A model generated the notes under the pieces. That model had not been told where the DNA came from. It did not search any database and saw only the letters and a program-made list of their open reading frames with translations. Below are positions 45,450 through 54,869 of a stretch of DNA of 64,000 nt, one piece after another (position 1 is the first letter of the stretch; each line of letters opens with the position of its first letter). A program made the position numbers and the translations under genes. The stretch is from Pelosinus fermentans DSM 17108 (GTDB lineage Bacteria; Bacillota; Negativicutes; DSM-13327), in assembly GCF_000271485.2 (NCBI RefSeq), contig NZ_AKVN02000001.1, forward strand, positions 3,249,501 through 3,313,500, in the 5' to 3' direction.

Positions 45450-46031
45450 CTATGTTCTTTTCGTTGCTGCTTCTACAATGGATTCAGCAACATCTTTAAT
45501 CGATTTGCGTTTACTCATACTATATTGTTGAATGCGACGATAGGCTTCTGTTTCGCTAAGATTGTAAGCGTCCATCAAAATCCCCTTCGCACGGTCAAGA
45601 ATTTTTCGTGTCTCTAGGGATTGTTTCACATTCTCGAGTTCTTGCTCTAACTCAGCAAACTCTTGAAAGCGAGACAAAGCGATCTCGATAGCAGGAAATA
45701 AATTCACTTCTTTAACAGGTTTCACTAAATAAGCCAGTACACCTGAATCCTTCGCTTTCTCCACAATATCCTTCTGACTAAATGCTGTTAACAATAGAAC
45801 AGGAGCAAGCTTCTCATTGGAAATTATTTTTGCTGCTGTAATACCATCCATCTCAGGCATCTTAATATCCATAATAACCAAATCAGGCCGATATTGACGA
45901 ACTAAATCAACAGCCCTTGATCCGTCAGAGGCTTCTGCTACGACCGTATGCCCTGCCTCTTCCAAAAGCTCTTTTAAATCCATCCGAATAATTGATTCAT
46001 TATCAGCTATAACAATCCGCAATGATTCCAT
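45450..46031 (-). CDS. ANTAR-domain response regulator (RNA antiterminator)
   Basis: A 193-residue regulator with a receiver domain (about 1-122; IVIADNES, phosphoacceptor VIMDIKMPEMDG, switch Lys in LVKPVKEVN) and a C-terminal ANTAR domain (about 128-188; LDRAKGILMDAYNLSETEAY). ANTAR proteins bind paired hairpins in mRNA leaders to prevent termination. The ATG at 46031 follows AGGAGG; the longer frame overlaps the kinase gene. The kinase upstream is its partner. No obvious target leader occurs next to it. Confidence 0.93.
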   Translation of the reverse strand: MESLRIVIADNESIIRMDLKELLEEAGHTVVAEASDGSRAVDLVRQYRPDLVIMDIKMPEMDGITAAKIISNEKLAPVLLLTAFSQKDIVEKAKDSGVLAYLVKPVKEVNLFPAIEIALSRFQEFAELEQELENVKQSLETRKILDRAKGILMDAYNLSETEAYRRIQQYSMSKRKSIKDVAESIVEAATKRT

Positions 46032-46032
46032 T

Positions 46033-47454
46033 CTAAACTCCTCCTTTCGCCTTACGGGGAATGGTAATACAAGCATGAGTACCATTATCCGTGTATAATG
46101 CAAAACTACCGCCAACATCACTCTCAATCAGTGTTCGTACAATCTGCAATCCCAAACTGTTGGATAATTGGGGATTAAAGCTCGGTGGCATGCCAATGCC
46201 GTTATCATAGATTTCGATTTTATATTCATCTTCCAGGGTACTAATGTCAACCCCGATGATGCCTTCATGCCGACCTACAAAACCATGCTCGATGGAGTTT
46301 TGGATCAGCTCATTAATAACCAGAGCCAAACTGCTAGCCTGCTCCGAGGGAAATACCACTGTCTCACCATTAAAAATAGTTTGTAAATTAAAGTCTGGTT
46401 CCAGCATATTTTGAATAACTAGGTCGAGAATATTTCTAGCCACTTCTGCTACATCAATAAATTCTGCATCCTGCTGTGATAAAAATTCATGAACAACAGA
46501 AATACTCGAAATCCGATTCACACTTTCCCGTAGAGCAGCTTTTACTTCCTGGGATTTCGTACGCCTTGACTGCAGCCGCAGCAAACTGGCAATGGTCTGT
46601 AAATTATTTTTCACCCGATGGTGTATTTCTTGAATGACTGCTGATTTTATTAATAATTCTTTTTCTTTCTTTTTTACTTCGGTAACATCCGTTAAAATTA
46701 CAACTGTACAGGCTGTAACTTGGTTTACAATAATAGGAATTGCCCTTTGTACCAATACCATATTGCCTGCTGACAATTCTGCCTCACAAGGCTCTTGAAT
46801 GGTCATAGCCTTTTGGGCTAACCCCATATGGGCCTGGCGCTCATAAATGCGCCGTCCGACAATATTTCCTACAGCTAATACTTTATATATACTATCCGCG
46901 GTTGAATTAGCAAAAATGATTTTACCATGCTCATTCACAATGAGAATACCATCACTGGCAGACAAGGAACGATATTGCTTACTGCTGCTTGGTATTTTCA
47001 CTGTCGATAAAAGAAGTTGTGCTGTTTCAACCAAGAGTTGATGCCCATGTACGTGAGCTTCTTCCATGCTAGATTCAAAACTGACAGCAGCAATTACATT
47101 GCCGCTAGCATCCCGCACAGGGTAGACCTGCATTTCCATCCACATACCCAGAGCCCATTCCCGTTGTCCATGAATCGCTTCTCCCATGGAGATACTTCGC
47201 CATATAAGCGGCTCCTCTAAGGCATAGACAGTTGACCCCAATAAGCTGGGCTTATGCTGCACATAGCTAGTATTGGGTTTTATTTGCGCTGCAATAACCA
47301 AAAAGTTCTCCATACGCGCTTTCGTATATAAGGTAACTTGGGCGTGGGCCAAGTCACTTGCTAATCCCAATACGGTGCAAATTGTGTCTAGCACTGCAAT
47401 TTGCGCTGGGGCTAATGTAGTTACTTTTCGACAAATATCTCCAGCCACTCCCAT
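46033..47454 (-). CDS. HisKA_2-type sensor histidine kinase
   Basis: A 473-residue cytoplasmic kinase. The N-terminal part (about 15-155) is GAF-like, followed by a PAS domain (about 165-275; GILIVNEHGKIIFANSTA), then the HisKA_2 phosphoacceptor EIHHRVKNNLQTIASLL and a HATPase with NELIQNSIEHGF and DNGIGMP. This kinase type commonly pairs with ANTAR regulators, and one lies one base downstream. The ATG at 47454 follows GGAGG. No membrane helix, so the signal is intracellular. Ligand unknown. Confidence 0.93.
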   Translation of the reverse strand: MGVAGDICRKVTTLAPAQIAVLDTICTVLGLASDLAHAQVTLYTKARMENFLVIAAQIKPNTSYVQHKPSLLGSTVYALEEPLIWRSISMGEAIHGQREWALGMWMEMQVYPVRDASGNVIAAVSFESSMEEAHVHGHQLLVETAQLLLSTVKIPSSSKQYRSLSASDGILIVNEHGKIIFANSTADSIYKVLAVGNIVGRRIYERQAHMGLAQKAMTIQEPCEAELSAGNMVLVQRAIPIIVNQVTACTVVILTDVTEVKKKEKELLIKSAVIQEIHHRVKNNLQTIASLLRLQSRRTKSQEVKAALRESVNRISSISVVHEFLSQQDAEFIDVAEVARNILDLVIQNMLEPDFNLQTIFNGETVVFPSEQASSLALVINELIQNSIEHGFVGRHEGIIGVDISTLEDEYKIEIYDNGIGMPPSFNPQLSNSLGLQIVRTLIESDVGGSFALYTDNGTHACITIPRKAKGGV

Positions 47455-47594
47455 TTGTACCTCCAACTATTACTTAAAAATAATTGCGAATACCTGCTCT
47501 ATTACTTTGTTTATACTTATTCCACTTATTATATAAAAATTCCTTGTCGTGGAATTTTCAAACTTTTATTTTACATTTTACTCCATATGTTAAG

Positions 47595-48644
47595 TCACTG
47601 CTTCCCTGCGCCTAATTTTAAAGAAGGTTTTGCATTCAAATGCAAATCGGCATAATCGCCTATTTGATGCTGATAATAGGCCCTGCAAGCAATCATGGCA
47701 GCATTGTCAGTGCACAATATAGGATCTGGATAGTAGAAGGATATCCCTGCCTGTTGGCATTCATACCCTAATTTAGCTTTAAGACCACTATTGGCAGCTA
47801 CACCTCCAGCAAGAACAATCTGCCCTACACCAGAGACAGCCGCAGCTTGAAGACTTTTACTAACCAGTACATCAATGACAGCTGCCTGAAAACTGGCTGC
47901 TACATCTGCTGTATTTATTTCTTCTTGTTTTTGCGCTGCACTATTTAAATAGTTTAACACTGCCGATTTTAATCCGCTAAAGCTAAACTCAAAGCTGTTT
48001 TTTCCTGATAGTGCTCTAGGAAAAGCAATAGCTTCCGGATTACCTTTAGCAGCCAAAGCATCAATATAAGGACCTCCAGGGTAAGGCAATTTCATCACCC
48101 TTGCGACTTTATCAAAAGCCTCTCCTGCCGCATCATCCCGTGTCTGACCCAATAATACAAATTCATTATACCCCTTCACATGTACTAGGGAAGTATGACC
48201 TCCCGATACTACTAAAGCCATGAATGGCGGTTCTAAATTCGGGTGAGCCAAAAAATTGGCAAAAATATGCCCCTCTAGATGATTCACGCCAACGAGAGGT
48301 ATCCCTGCAGCAAAAGATAAGGCTTTTGCTACTGATACACCAACTAATAATGCTCCCACCAGACCTGGTCCGTAAGTAACTCCAATCGCTGAAATATCGG
48401 TTAATGCTACCCCAGCCGCCTTTAGTGCTTGATCGATCACGGGGAGTACATTTTCAATATGTTTACGAGAAGCAATCTCAGGCACAACTCCACCATATTT
48501 TTGGTGTACTGGAATCTGGGAAGAAATAATATTTGACAAAACAATGCGTCCATCAGCCACTACTGCTGCAGATGTTTCATCACAACTGGTTTCTAGAGCC
48601 AGTGTTAAACAAGGTTTTCTGGTTTCCTGCTGCGTATTTTTCAA
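47595..48644 (-). CDS. tsaD: tRNA N6-threonylcarbamoyladenosine (t6A) transferase TsaD
   Basis: TsaD transfers threonylcarbamoyl to A37 of ANN-decoding tRNAs, with TsaB and TsaE encoded just upstream. The protein has [15 protein letters not shown] near the N-terminus, the metal-binding [12 protein letters not shown] and [22 protein letters not shown] and [11 protein letters not shown]. Two starts compete: ATG at 48659 with a weak site, and TTG at 48644 with GGAGG 8 bases upstream. I favour the TTG, giving 349 residues. Confidence 0.95.
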   Translation of the reverse strand: MKNTQQETRKPCLTLALETSCDETSAAVVADGRIVLSNIISSQIPVHQKYGGVVPEIASRKHIENVLPVIDQALKAAGVALTDISAIGVTYGPGLVGALLVGVSVAKALSFAAGIPLVGVNHLEGHIFANFLAHPNLEPPFMALVVSGGHTSLVHVKGYNEFVLLGQTRDDAAGEAFDKVARVMKLPYPGGPYIDALAAKGNPEAIAFPRALSGKNSFEFSFSGLKSAVLNYLNSAAQKQEEINTADVAASFQAAVIDVLVSKSLQAAAVSGVGQIVLAGGVAANSGLKAKLGYECQQAGISFYYPDPILCTDNAAMIACRAYYQHQIGDYADLHLNAKPSLKLGAGKQ

Positions 48645-48741
48645 AACAAAGGCCTCCATCTTTCTATCATTACAATCAATACAATAATAGTCACATTCTT
48701 ACCCACTATGACATATTGTAAGTATCATCAATCACCCTATA

Positions 48742-48765
48742 AGCCACGAAAGTGGCTCTTTTTTT
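48742..48765 (+). terminator. Strong plus-strand terminator between minus-strand genes
   Basis: AGCCAC-GAAA-GTGGCT followed by CTTTTTTT. Both flanking genes are on the minus strand, so this terminator faces the wrong way for them. Confidence 0.7.
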
Positions 48766-48781
48766 ATTTATCGAAATTTCT

Positions 48782-49228
48782 TTATAACTTCTCGCACCAC
48801 ATAATGAGTGCATCTTCTTTGGTATCCGTATAATAATTACGCCGTCTTCCTTGGGATGTAAAACCAAATTTACTATATAGACCTTGAGCAACGGTATTAG
48901 AAGCACGCACTTCCAGGGTCATTCTAACCGCTCCCCTATTCTTCGCATGTTCAAGAAGAGCAGACATTAATTTTTCGCCTAATTTTTTCCCTCTATATGC
49001 GGGTAAAACCGCTACATTCGTAACATGTGCTTCATCTACAATAAGCCACATACCTGCATAGCCAATGATTTTACCAGCCTCTACCATCACCAAATAATAG
49101 GACAATTCATTGTTCATTTCATTAACAAATCCCTCGCGAGACCAGGGAGTCGTAAAGGATTGCTGCTCTACTGCAAGAACACCATCAATATCAAGCGTAT
49201 TCATACGCCGTACCATCATTACGGTCAT
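48782..49228 (-). CDS. rimI: Ribosomal-protein S18 alanine N-acetyltransferase family (RimI)
   Basis: A 148-residue GNAT acetyltransferase. The acetyl-CoA loop is PAYRGKKLGEKLM, followed by LEVRASNTVAQGLYSKFGF, the RimI pattern. RimI acetylates the N-terminal Ala of S18, and in this class often other proteins. The ATG at 49228 overlaps the tsaB stop by 4 bases and has GGAG 7 bases upstream; the open frame to 49255 lies inside tsaB. Location in the tsaE-tsaB-rimI-tsaD cluster supports the assignment. Confidence 0.92.
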   Translation of the reverse strand: MTVMMVRRMNTLDIDGVLAVEQQSFTTPWSREGFVNEMNNELSYYLVMVEAGKIIGYAGMWLIVDEAHVTNVAVLPAYRGKKLGEKLMSALLEHAKNRGAVRMTLEVRASNTVAQGLYSKFGFTSQGRRRNYYTDTKEDALIMWCEKL

Positions 49229-49932
49229 TTGGCAACTCCATGACGACACTCCCATAAAACCTCAGCTTCTGAACGTCTAATATATAAAGGTTCTAAACCC
49301 ATTACATCATGTCGCACTCCTTGCTTGATCAGCTTATAACCTAAACCGGCAACACTGCTGGCTCGCTGGATAACCACATGAGGTGCAGCAAGTATTAGAT
49401 TTTTTCCAATCTGTTCTATTTTGTCACGATACATGACCGCAGATTCTCCCATTACGATTACAGGTCTTTCCTGCTGACTCAAACTCTCTAAAGCAGCAGT
49501 AACCTCTGTCACAATCGCTGGCTGTATCTCTTTTAATTCTCCCTGATGCCATTCAAATAATGCCTGATAGACGTTTCCCTTTTGCGCATCCAGCATAGGA
49601 GCCAGAATCACTCCGGGAACCGGACAGCCGTAAGCCATGGCTGCCAGAGTAGGTACGCCAACCACAGGAATCTGTAAAGCATAGGCTAAGGTTTTAGCCG
49701 TAGATAAACCAATTCTAAGACCTGTAAAGGAACCAGGTCCAATACTGACAGCTACCCCCTTAAGATCCGATTTAGCCACCTGAGCCATATCCAGTAGTTT
49801 AGCAATATGAGGCATTAATAATTCAGAATGTGTTTTTTTTGTTTGTAATGTAATCTCAGCTAATACGTTGTCCACAGTTGCTAAAGCAACACTGGACACT
49901 AACGTAGCTGTATCTATCGCAAGAATTGGCAT
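49225..49932 (-). CDS. tsaB: t6A biosynthesis protein TsaB
   Basis: A 235-residue non-catalytic paralogue of TsaD that scaffolds the t6A transfer complex. It starts LAIDTATLVSSVALA, contains VSIGPGSFTGLRIGLSTAK, the diagnostic TsaB motif, and lacks the metal-binding histidines of TsaD. It overlaps tsaE by 19 bases and rimI by 4. Confidence 0.95.
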   Translation of the reverse strand: MPILAIDTATLVSSVALATVDNVLAEITLQTKKTHSELLMPHIAKLLDMAQVAKSDLKGVAVSIGPGSFTGLRIGLSTAKTLAYALQIPVVGVPTLAAMAYGCPVPGVILAPMLDAQKGNVYQALFEWHQGELKEIQPAIVTEVTAALESLSQQERPVIVMGESAVMYRDKIEQIGKNLILAAPHVVIQRASSVAGLGYKLIKQGVRHDVMGLEPLYIRRSEAEVLWECRHGVAK

Positions 49933-50405
49933 GTCTGTTTCAGCTCCTCACACAGTTGTTCATAAGTAGCTCCAAGTGCCCGTACCTGTAAGACTCTGTC
50001 CTCTACGCTACCTTCATTTTTCTCAAAGCTCGAACGTATCTCAATCCATAAATATTCATCAGGCAGCTCTTCAGGAAACTTGTCTGCCCATTCAATGATT
50101 GAAAGCCCATCTGCTTCCGTATATTCATAAAAACCAATATCAAACAATTCCTCAGCATTTTCTAATCGGTATAAATCAAAATGATATACAGGAAAGCGTC
50201 CTTCATACACATTTAAAATGGTGAAAGTGGGGCTATGTACGCTATCTGCTATGCCCAATCCTTCTGCTAATCCCTGTACCAATAAGGTTTTCCCAGTCCC
50301 GAGATCTCCAACCAGACATACTACCTTCCCTGCAGATAGTATCTTGGCCAAACATTTGCCAAACGCCGATGTTTCCTCCGGGGAAGTTGTTTTAAATTCC
50401 AGCAT
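49914..50405 (-). CDS. tsaE: t6A biosynthesis ATPase TsaE
   Basis: A 163-residue P-loop ATPase that drives cycles of the TsaB-TsaD complex. Walker A is VGDLGTGKTLLVQG (about 32-45), with the family blocks HSPTFTILNVYEG and HFDLYRLENAEELFDIG. The order thiL-tsaE-tsaB-rimI-tsaD is a common Firmicutes arrangement. Confidence 0.95.
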   Translation of the reverse strand: MLEFKTTSPEETSAFGKCLAKILSAGKVVCLVGDLGTGKTLLVQGLAEGLGIADSVHSPTFTILNVYEGRFPVYHFDLYRLENAEELFDIGFYEYTEADGLSIIEWADKFPEELPDEYLWIEIRSSFEKNEGSVEDRVLQVRALGATYEQLCEELKQTCQFLR

Positions 50406-50433
50406 ACGAAAAAATTCCTCCTAATTACCCAGC

Positions 50434-51432
50434 CTACTGGCGAAAATGATTATATCCTTTAGGCTCTAGCAGTGACTCTGCTCCTTCTTCATCCACCAAT
50501 AGCACACCATATCTTTCCTCAATCACTTCTCCAATGACCGTCAGCTTGGTACCAAGGTCAGCTTGGGATACCAGTGAGAATTGCTGGGGTGGAATCGTAA
50601 AGACCAATTGATAATCTTCGCCACCATATAATGCGTACTCTAGACCCTCTTTCCCCAAAGCACGGGCTGCAGCGCAGACTTCTGCCGACAAGGGAATCAT
50701 CTTAGCATAGATTCGCATCCCTACATGACTCGCCCTGGCAATCTCATTAACTTCACTTGCCAAACCATCACTAATATCATTCATACTTGTTGAACCAAAA
50801 GACGCAAGCATCGCTCCCGCTGTAACTTGCGGTCTTGGAATTACATGTCTTGTCACTAAAGGCTGAAAGAATTCATAATCAGTCCATTTTCCCTGCTGCA
50901 AGAGCTCTAATCCGCATCCCGAGTCACCTAATGAACCCGTTACCACCACTAAGTCTCCCACATCAGCTCCCGAACGCCGCTGAAGCTTCTTTGGATCGAT
51001 TTCACCCATTGCCGTTACATTAATCACCAATCCATTAGGACTCGATACGGTATCCCCACCAACTATATTAACACCAAATTCATGGCAAATTTCCTTCATT
51101 CCCTCATATAAGGATACGACAAAGTCTACAGACAAATAGCTGGGCAAAGCGATAGATATAACAACATGGGTTGGATGTCCTCCCATTGCTGCAATATCAC
51201 TTAGGTTTACTGCAATCGATTTATACCCTAACTGCCAGGCACTGGTAGTCGATAGATCAAAGTGGACCATCTCTACCAGCATATCAGTAGTAACCAATTG
51301 CAATTGATGAGGGGCTGGTATCAGAGCTGCTGCATCATCCCCAATGCCAATCACTACATTTTCCTTGTTATGAATCGTATCGACCTTAATCAGATCAATT
51401 AAAGCAAACTCTCCCAGTTTTTTAAATTCCAT
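50434..51432 (-). CDS. thiL: Thiamine-monophosphate kinase
   Basis: A 332-residue PurM-fold kinase making thiamine pyrophosphate, the ligand of the TPP riboswitches elsewhere in this window. It begins KKLGEFALIDLI, with VVIGIGDDAAALIP and TTDMLVEMVHFD, then GSLGDSGCGLELL and YALYGGEDYQLVF. It lies 28 bases upstream of tsaE and is probably co-transcribed with the t6A genes. Confidence 0.95.
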   Translation of the reverse strand: MEFKKLGEFALIDLIKVDTIHNKENVVIGIGDDAAALIPAPHQLQLVTTDMLVEMVHFDLSTTSAWQLGYKSIAVNLSDIAAMGGHPTHVVISIALPSYLSVDFVVSLYEGMKEICHEFGVNIVGGDTVSSPNGLVINVTAMGEIDPKKLQRRSGADVGDLVVVTGSLGDSGCGLELLQQGKWTDYEFFQPLVTRHVIPRPQVTAGAMLASFGSTSMNDISDGLASEVNEIARASHVGMRIYAKMIPLSAEVCAAARALGKEGLEYALYGGEDYQLVFTIPPQQFSLVSQADLGTKLTVIGEVIEERYGVLLVDEEGAESLLEPKGYNHFRQ

Positions 51433-51576
51433 CTTGCACCTACCTAATCCCCAAACAGTATAAATGTATTAAAGTTCTGTTTTACAAGTTTGAAATCCTG
51501 CATATGCAACAATCTTATAAATATTTTTTTTATAGTCATTTGCCTTATTATTCTCCGTATCGATCTGCTAAAATAC

Positions 51577-51612
51577 ATAAAAGCAGCAATCTGACTTCAG
51601 ATTACTGCTTTT
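51577..51612 (-). terminator. Terminator of the GerMN gene
   Basis: AAAAGCAGTAATCT / AGATTGCTGCTTTT on the minus strand forms a long stem with a T-rich end, just after the stop at 51620. Confidence 0.8.
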
Positions 51613-51619
51613 AGAAGTA

Positions 51620-52201
51620 TTATTTACTTTTTTTAATTATTTTCTCAGATCGGCTTAAAGGTTCTCCGATATCCATATGACCTGATATCGTATCAATCTT
51701 TTTGCCCTCTACCAGAATTTGCACTTTTTGTATATCATGAAACTCGGTTAATGTATTGACAATGGCACCTACCAGCAATATTTCTAAGGCTGAGCCACCC
51801 TTATTGTTCTTTATTAAACTATCATTAAAATCAACATAGGCAATATGATCCTTAACCGAAATATTCCGCAACTTGGTTCCTGCCGGAAATACAGCGACTA
51901 AATCAGGGTTCTTGGTTCCTGCTATCAATAACTCCATGGCAGTTTGCGCCGGATGACTATTCTTGGGAACCACATATTTCTCACTGATTAAATTCGCCGC
52001 ATCTTTTGTTGCAAAATATACTGTCATAGTCATCGTATCTTGCCCTGGCTTCACTGTTTTGCCAGACTCTGTTCCTGTTTGGGAATTTTCATTTTGCGCA
52101 TTCGGCACTGTCGGCGACTGAGGAGCGGCAGTATCGCAGCCCCCCAGCATTATGGACAGCATGAGCAACATGCTTACTAAAGCGATTCTTTTACCAAACA
52201 C
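51620..52201 (-). CDS. GerMN-domain lipoprotein
   Basis: A 193-residue lipoprotein with signal peptide and lipobox MLGGC (Cys near residue 22), a Ser/Thr/Gln-rich linker, and a GerMN domain (about 60-185; AMELLIAGTKNPDLVAVFP, HIAYVDFNDSL). The GerMN domain is shared with Bacillus GerM, which acts in spore formation and germination. The start is a GTG that overlaps the stop of the upstream amidase gene by one base. The pair probably works on the cell wall or spore cortex. Confidence 0.9.
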   Translation of the reverse strand: MFGKRIALVSMLLMLSIMLGGCDTAAPQSPTVPNAQNENSQTGTESGKTVKPGQDTMTMTVYFATKDAANLISEKYVVPKNSHPAQTAMELLIAGTKNPDLVAVFPAGTKLRNISVKDHIAYVDFNDSLIKNNKGGSALEILLVGAIVNTLTEFHDIQKVQILVEGKKIDTISGHMDIGEPLSRSEKIIKKSK

Positions 52202-53355
52202 TATAAGCCACCTCCCTTTTTAGCGGCTTGAGCAAAAAAGTCATCTAATCCCTGCACAATCCCTTGCGCCATTTTCTGCTGGAATTGTGGAGTACTCAAC
52301 AATTTTTCTTCATCAGGATTAGAAATAAAACCTAACTCAGCCAAGACAGAAGGCATTTTGGTTTTTTTAATTACATAAAATCCTGCGGCATTAATTCCAC
52401 GATCTTGCAGTCCCCCGGTTTTAACCAAGTTGTCTTGAATACAATTTGCCAACAAGATATCGTAATTACTCTTCTGATAATAATAAGTAGCTGTACCGCC
52501 TACGCTGGGACTGGTGAAGGCATTAATATGCAGGCTGACAAATACGTCTGCCTTATTGTTATTTGCCCCCAACGTTCTAGCATTTAATTCATCAACGGCG
52601 CTAGCATTAGGTCCAAAGACATCTACATCTGTCTTTCTGGTCATTAATACTTTAGCGCCTGCCTTTTCTAGTAAAGCCTGTACCTTTTGTGCTACTGCCA
52701 AAGTCACAGTCTTCTCCTGCAATTTGTTGGGACCAATGGCGCCTGGATCACTGCCACCATGCCCAGGGTCAATAGCAATCACTTTATTCCTTAAACCAGC
52801 AGTAAAGTTATACTCAACCTTAGGTACGACTTGATTCACATCAATTACCACACGAAAGGTCTTATTATTAATTGCGTCACTTTTCAAAGTAAATACTTTG
52901 TAGTCACTATCCTCAATCATAGTAGATAAGTCCACTATAACTTGACTGTTGGTATTATCTTTTTTAATAAATCGAACCTTGTCCGCAATTTTGCCATCTA
53001 AATCTACTAAATTATTAACATTTCCCACTGCTGCACCATTAATATCAATGACTAACTGAGAGCCTTTTGTCCCATCCAGCTTGCTGCTGACTCTCACGGC
53101 ATCCTTGGTATCAATTACTAAGCGTAATTTACTGGTCCCTTCCACAGCATCTTTATGTACTAGCCACCGAACATTGATTAACTGATTGTTACCAGAAAGT
53201 TTTGTCTGCGATAGCGCTGTTGCTTTCAGTGAAGTTATAGCTGCCGCTGGTTTAGCCCCTGGTTTATTATCATTTAACGCCGCCATACCAACCTGAGGCA
53301 CCAAAAATAGCATCAAGAATAGCAGACTTAAGAAAGCAGAACGAAATCGACGCAA
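52201..53355 (-). CDS. N-acetylmuramoyl-L-alanine amidase with AMIN domain
   Basis: A 384-residue secreted zinc amidase. It has a signal peptide (about 1-26), an AMIN peptidoglycan-targeting domain (about 55-165) and an Amidase_3 catalytic domain (about 190-375) with VIAIDPGHGGSDPGAIG, the zinc His in VSLHINAF, and the catalytic Glu in LAELGFISN. It cleaves the bond between muramic acid and the stem peptide. It is followed by the GerMN lipoprotein with a one-base overlap, which suggests a shared role in spore or wall remodelling. Confidence 0.94.
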   Translation of the reverse strand: MRRFRSAFLSLLFLMLFLVPQVGMAALNDNKPGAKPAAAITSLKATALSQTKLSGNNQLINVRWLVHKDAVEGTSKLRLVIDTKDAVRVSSKLDGTKGSQLVIDINGAAVGNVNNLVDLDGKIADKVRFIKKDNTNSQVIVDLSTMIEDSDYKVFTLKSDAINNKTFRVVIDVNQVVPKVEYNFTAGLRNKVIAIDPGHGGSDPGAIGPNKLQEKTVTLAVAQKVQALLEKAGAKVLMTRKTDVDVFGPNASAVDELNARTLGANNNKADVFVSLHINAFTSPSVGGTATYYYQKSNYDILLANCIQDNLVKTGGLQDRGINAAGFYVIKKTKMPSVLAELGFISNPDEEKLLSTPQFQQKMAQGIVQGLDDFFAQAAKKGGGL

Positions 53356-53549
53356 TTTATAACACCTCCGTTTGTCACCACAAGTTTATTATTTTTATAG
53401 GCAAATCACTCTCAATACATATATCATACATAATGTTTCAAAAAAATGCACAGTATGATATATTGTTTTACAATTCGTGCCTACTAACAAAAATCCTGCA
53501 GGACTTTCGGGTATAAGGATAAAAAAAACAAAAAAATCTACTTTGCTGA

Positions 53550-53600
53550 TTTTAAAGAGGGCCGCAGCTGCAATAAACCACAGCTACAGCCCTCTTTGTG
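53550..53600 (-). terminator. Terminator of the ribose operon
   Basis: AAAGAGGGCTGTAGCTGTGG and its partner ending AGCTGCGGCCCTCTTT form a long stem on the minus strand, followed by AAAAT; the T run is poor. It lies 22 bases after the rbsB stop. Confidence 0.7.
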
Positions 53601-53619
53601 ACACAGGCATATTCTATTT

Positions 53620-54576
53620 TTATTTCGTGATATTTTCCAATTTAACCATATACTCCATAGGCACCTCTTTCTTATTGATCAAGTCAACGGCATATTTTAC
53701 ACCATAGTAACCTTGATCATCAGGTTTTTGATCCACAGTTGATGCCATTTTTCCTTCTTTAATGTATACTTTCGCTTGGTCTAAAGCATCATACGCTGTT
53801 ACTATTATTTTCCCGGATTTACCAACGCCATCAATGGCTTGAATGGCACCGAAAGCCATCATATCATTAGCACAAAATACCCCATTAAGATCTGGATTCG
53901 CCTGCAGAATGTTTGTCATTACATTGAGACCTTCTTCAGTCTTCCAATTTGCAGATTGAGAAGCGACGATTTGGATATCTTTGTACTCAGCAAATGCTTT
54001 TTTAGCTCCATTCTTTCTTCCCTCTGCATTATCGACTCCCTGAATACCTTCTATGATGGCCACTTTCCCTTTCCCTTTCAGCTGCTCAGCCAAATATTTA
54101 CCTGCAAGATAACCCCCATCAATATTACTGGCACCAACATACGGAATGGGTTTAAGTCCAGCCGCTTTCGCTGCATCCCCATCAATACGATTATCAATAT
54201 TAATAATTGGAATTCCTGCATCCTGCGCCTTTTTCAAAACAGGTACGATTTCTTTCGAACCGCCTGGAGCAATACATATTGCATCCACTTTTGTCACAAT
54301 CATATTTTCTACAATGGCAATTTGCTGTTCAATTGAAGTTTCTTCTTGACCTACCTGAACTTCCAATTTCACACCTAATTCTTTCCCAGCCTTTTGAGCG
54401 CCTTTCTCCATACTGATAAAAAACGGATTACTTAATGTCTTCATAACAAAGCCAATTTTTAACTCTTTCTTGTCCGTCTTCGCAGCAGGTTTATCGCCGC
54501 CGGAACTGCCGCATCCAGTTACTAAAGATGCCATTAGGCCTACTCCCACCAGAATCGCTAATGTTTTTTTGTACAT
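53620..54576 (-). CDS. rbsB: Ribose ABC transporter substrate-binding lipoprotein
   Basis: A 318-residue lipoprotein (lipobox LVTGC near residue 22) of the pentose-binding family. It has IGFVMKTLSNPFFISMEKGA, CIAPGGSKEIVPVL, NIDNRIDGDAA and CANDMMAFGAIQAI, the ligand-contact pattern of RbsB. It delivers D-ribose to RbsC/RbsA. It is the last gene of rbsR-K-D-A-C-B. A 293-base structured gap separates it from rbsC. Confidence 0.94.
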   Translation of the reverse strand: MYKKTLAILVGVGLMASLVTGCGSSGGDKPAAKTDKKELKIGFVMKTLSNPFFISMEKGAQKAGKELGVKLEVQVGQEETSIEQQIAIVENMIVTKVDAICIAPGGSKEIVPVLKKAQDAGIPIINIDNRIDGDAAKAAGLKPIPYVGASNIDGGYLAGKYLAEQLKGKGKVAIIEGIQGVDNAEGRKNGAKKAFAEYKDIQIVASQSANWKTEEGLNVMTNILQANPDLNGVFCANDMMAFGAIQAIDGVGKSGKIIVTAYDALDQAKVYIKEGKMASTVDQKPDDQGYYGVKYAVDLINKKEVPMEYMVKLENITK

Positions 54577-54869
54577 AAGTTGATTCTCCCCCTCTTTTTA
54601 AACTCGCTGTGCTACCTGTTCTTGTAAGCAGCAAAGGACTCTTTTGCCGCTTACGATCCTTTTTTGAATCCTCAAAACAAATTGGCTAAATACTTTCACC
54701 TTCACAAGAAAGGCTGAGCGTGCCTTAGTCTGATGATTCAAACTCGACTAGGCTAAAATGACGCCAAGCATCATTCTAGTCTTGGCCTTTGGTGTATATA
54801 ACAACCTTACAAAAGAAATGCAATAAGATTGTTTACCAACAAGGTCTACACAAATTATCTTATACGTTG
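54577..54869 (-). ncRNA. Structured intergenic spacer between rbsC and rbsB
   Basis: On the minus strand this spacer forms two strong hairpins: GACTAGAATGA paired with TCATTTTAG-CTAGTC (54746-54781) and GTAAGCGGCAAA paired with TTTGCTGCTTAC (54624-54654). No T run follows either. I match it to no known riboswitch. Such spacers often protect the downstream mRNA so the binding protein is made in excess. This is a structure in the operon mRNA, not a proven separate RNA. Confidence 0.45.

Noticed and set aside
48706-48906. 66-codon minus-strand frame at the end of rimI
   Set aside because: It overlaps rimI in another frame and lacks a ribosome site.
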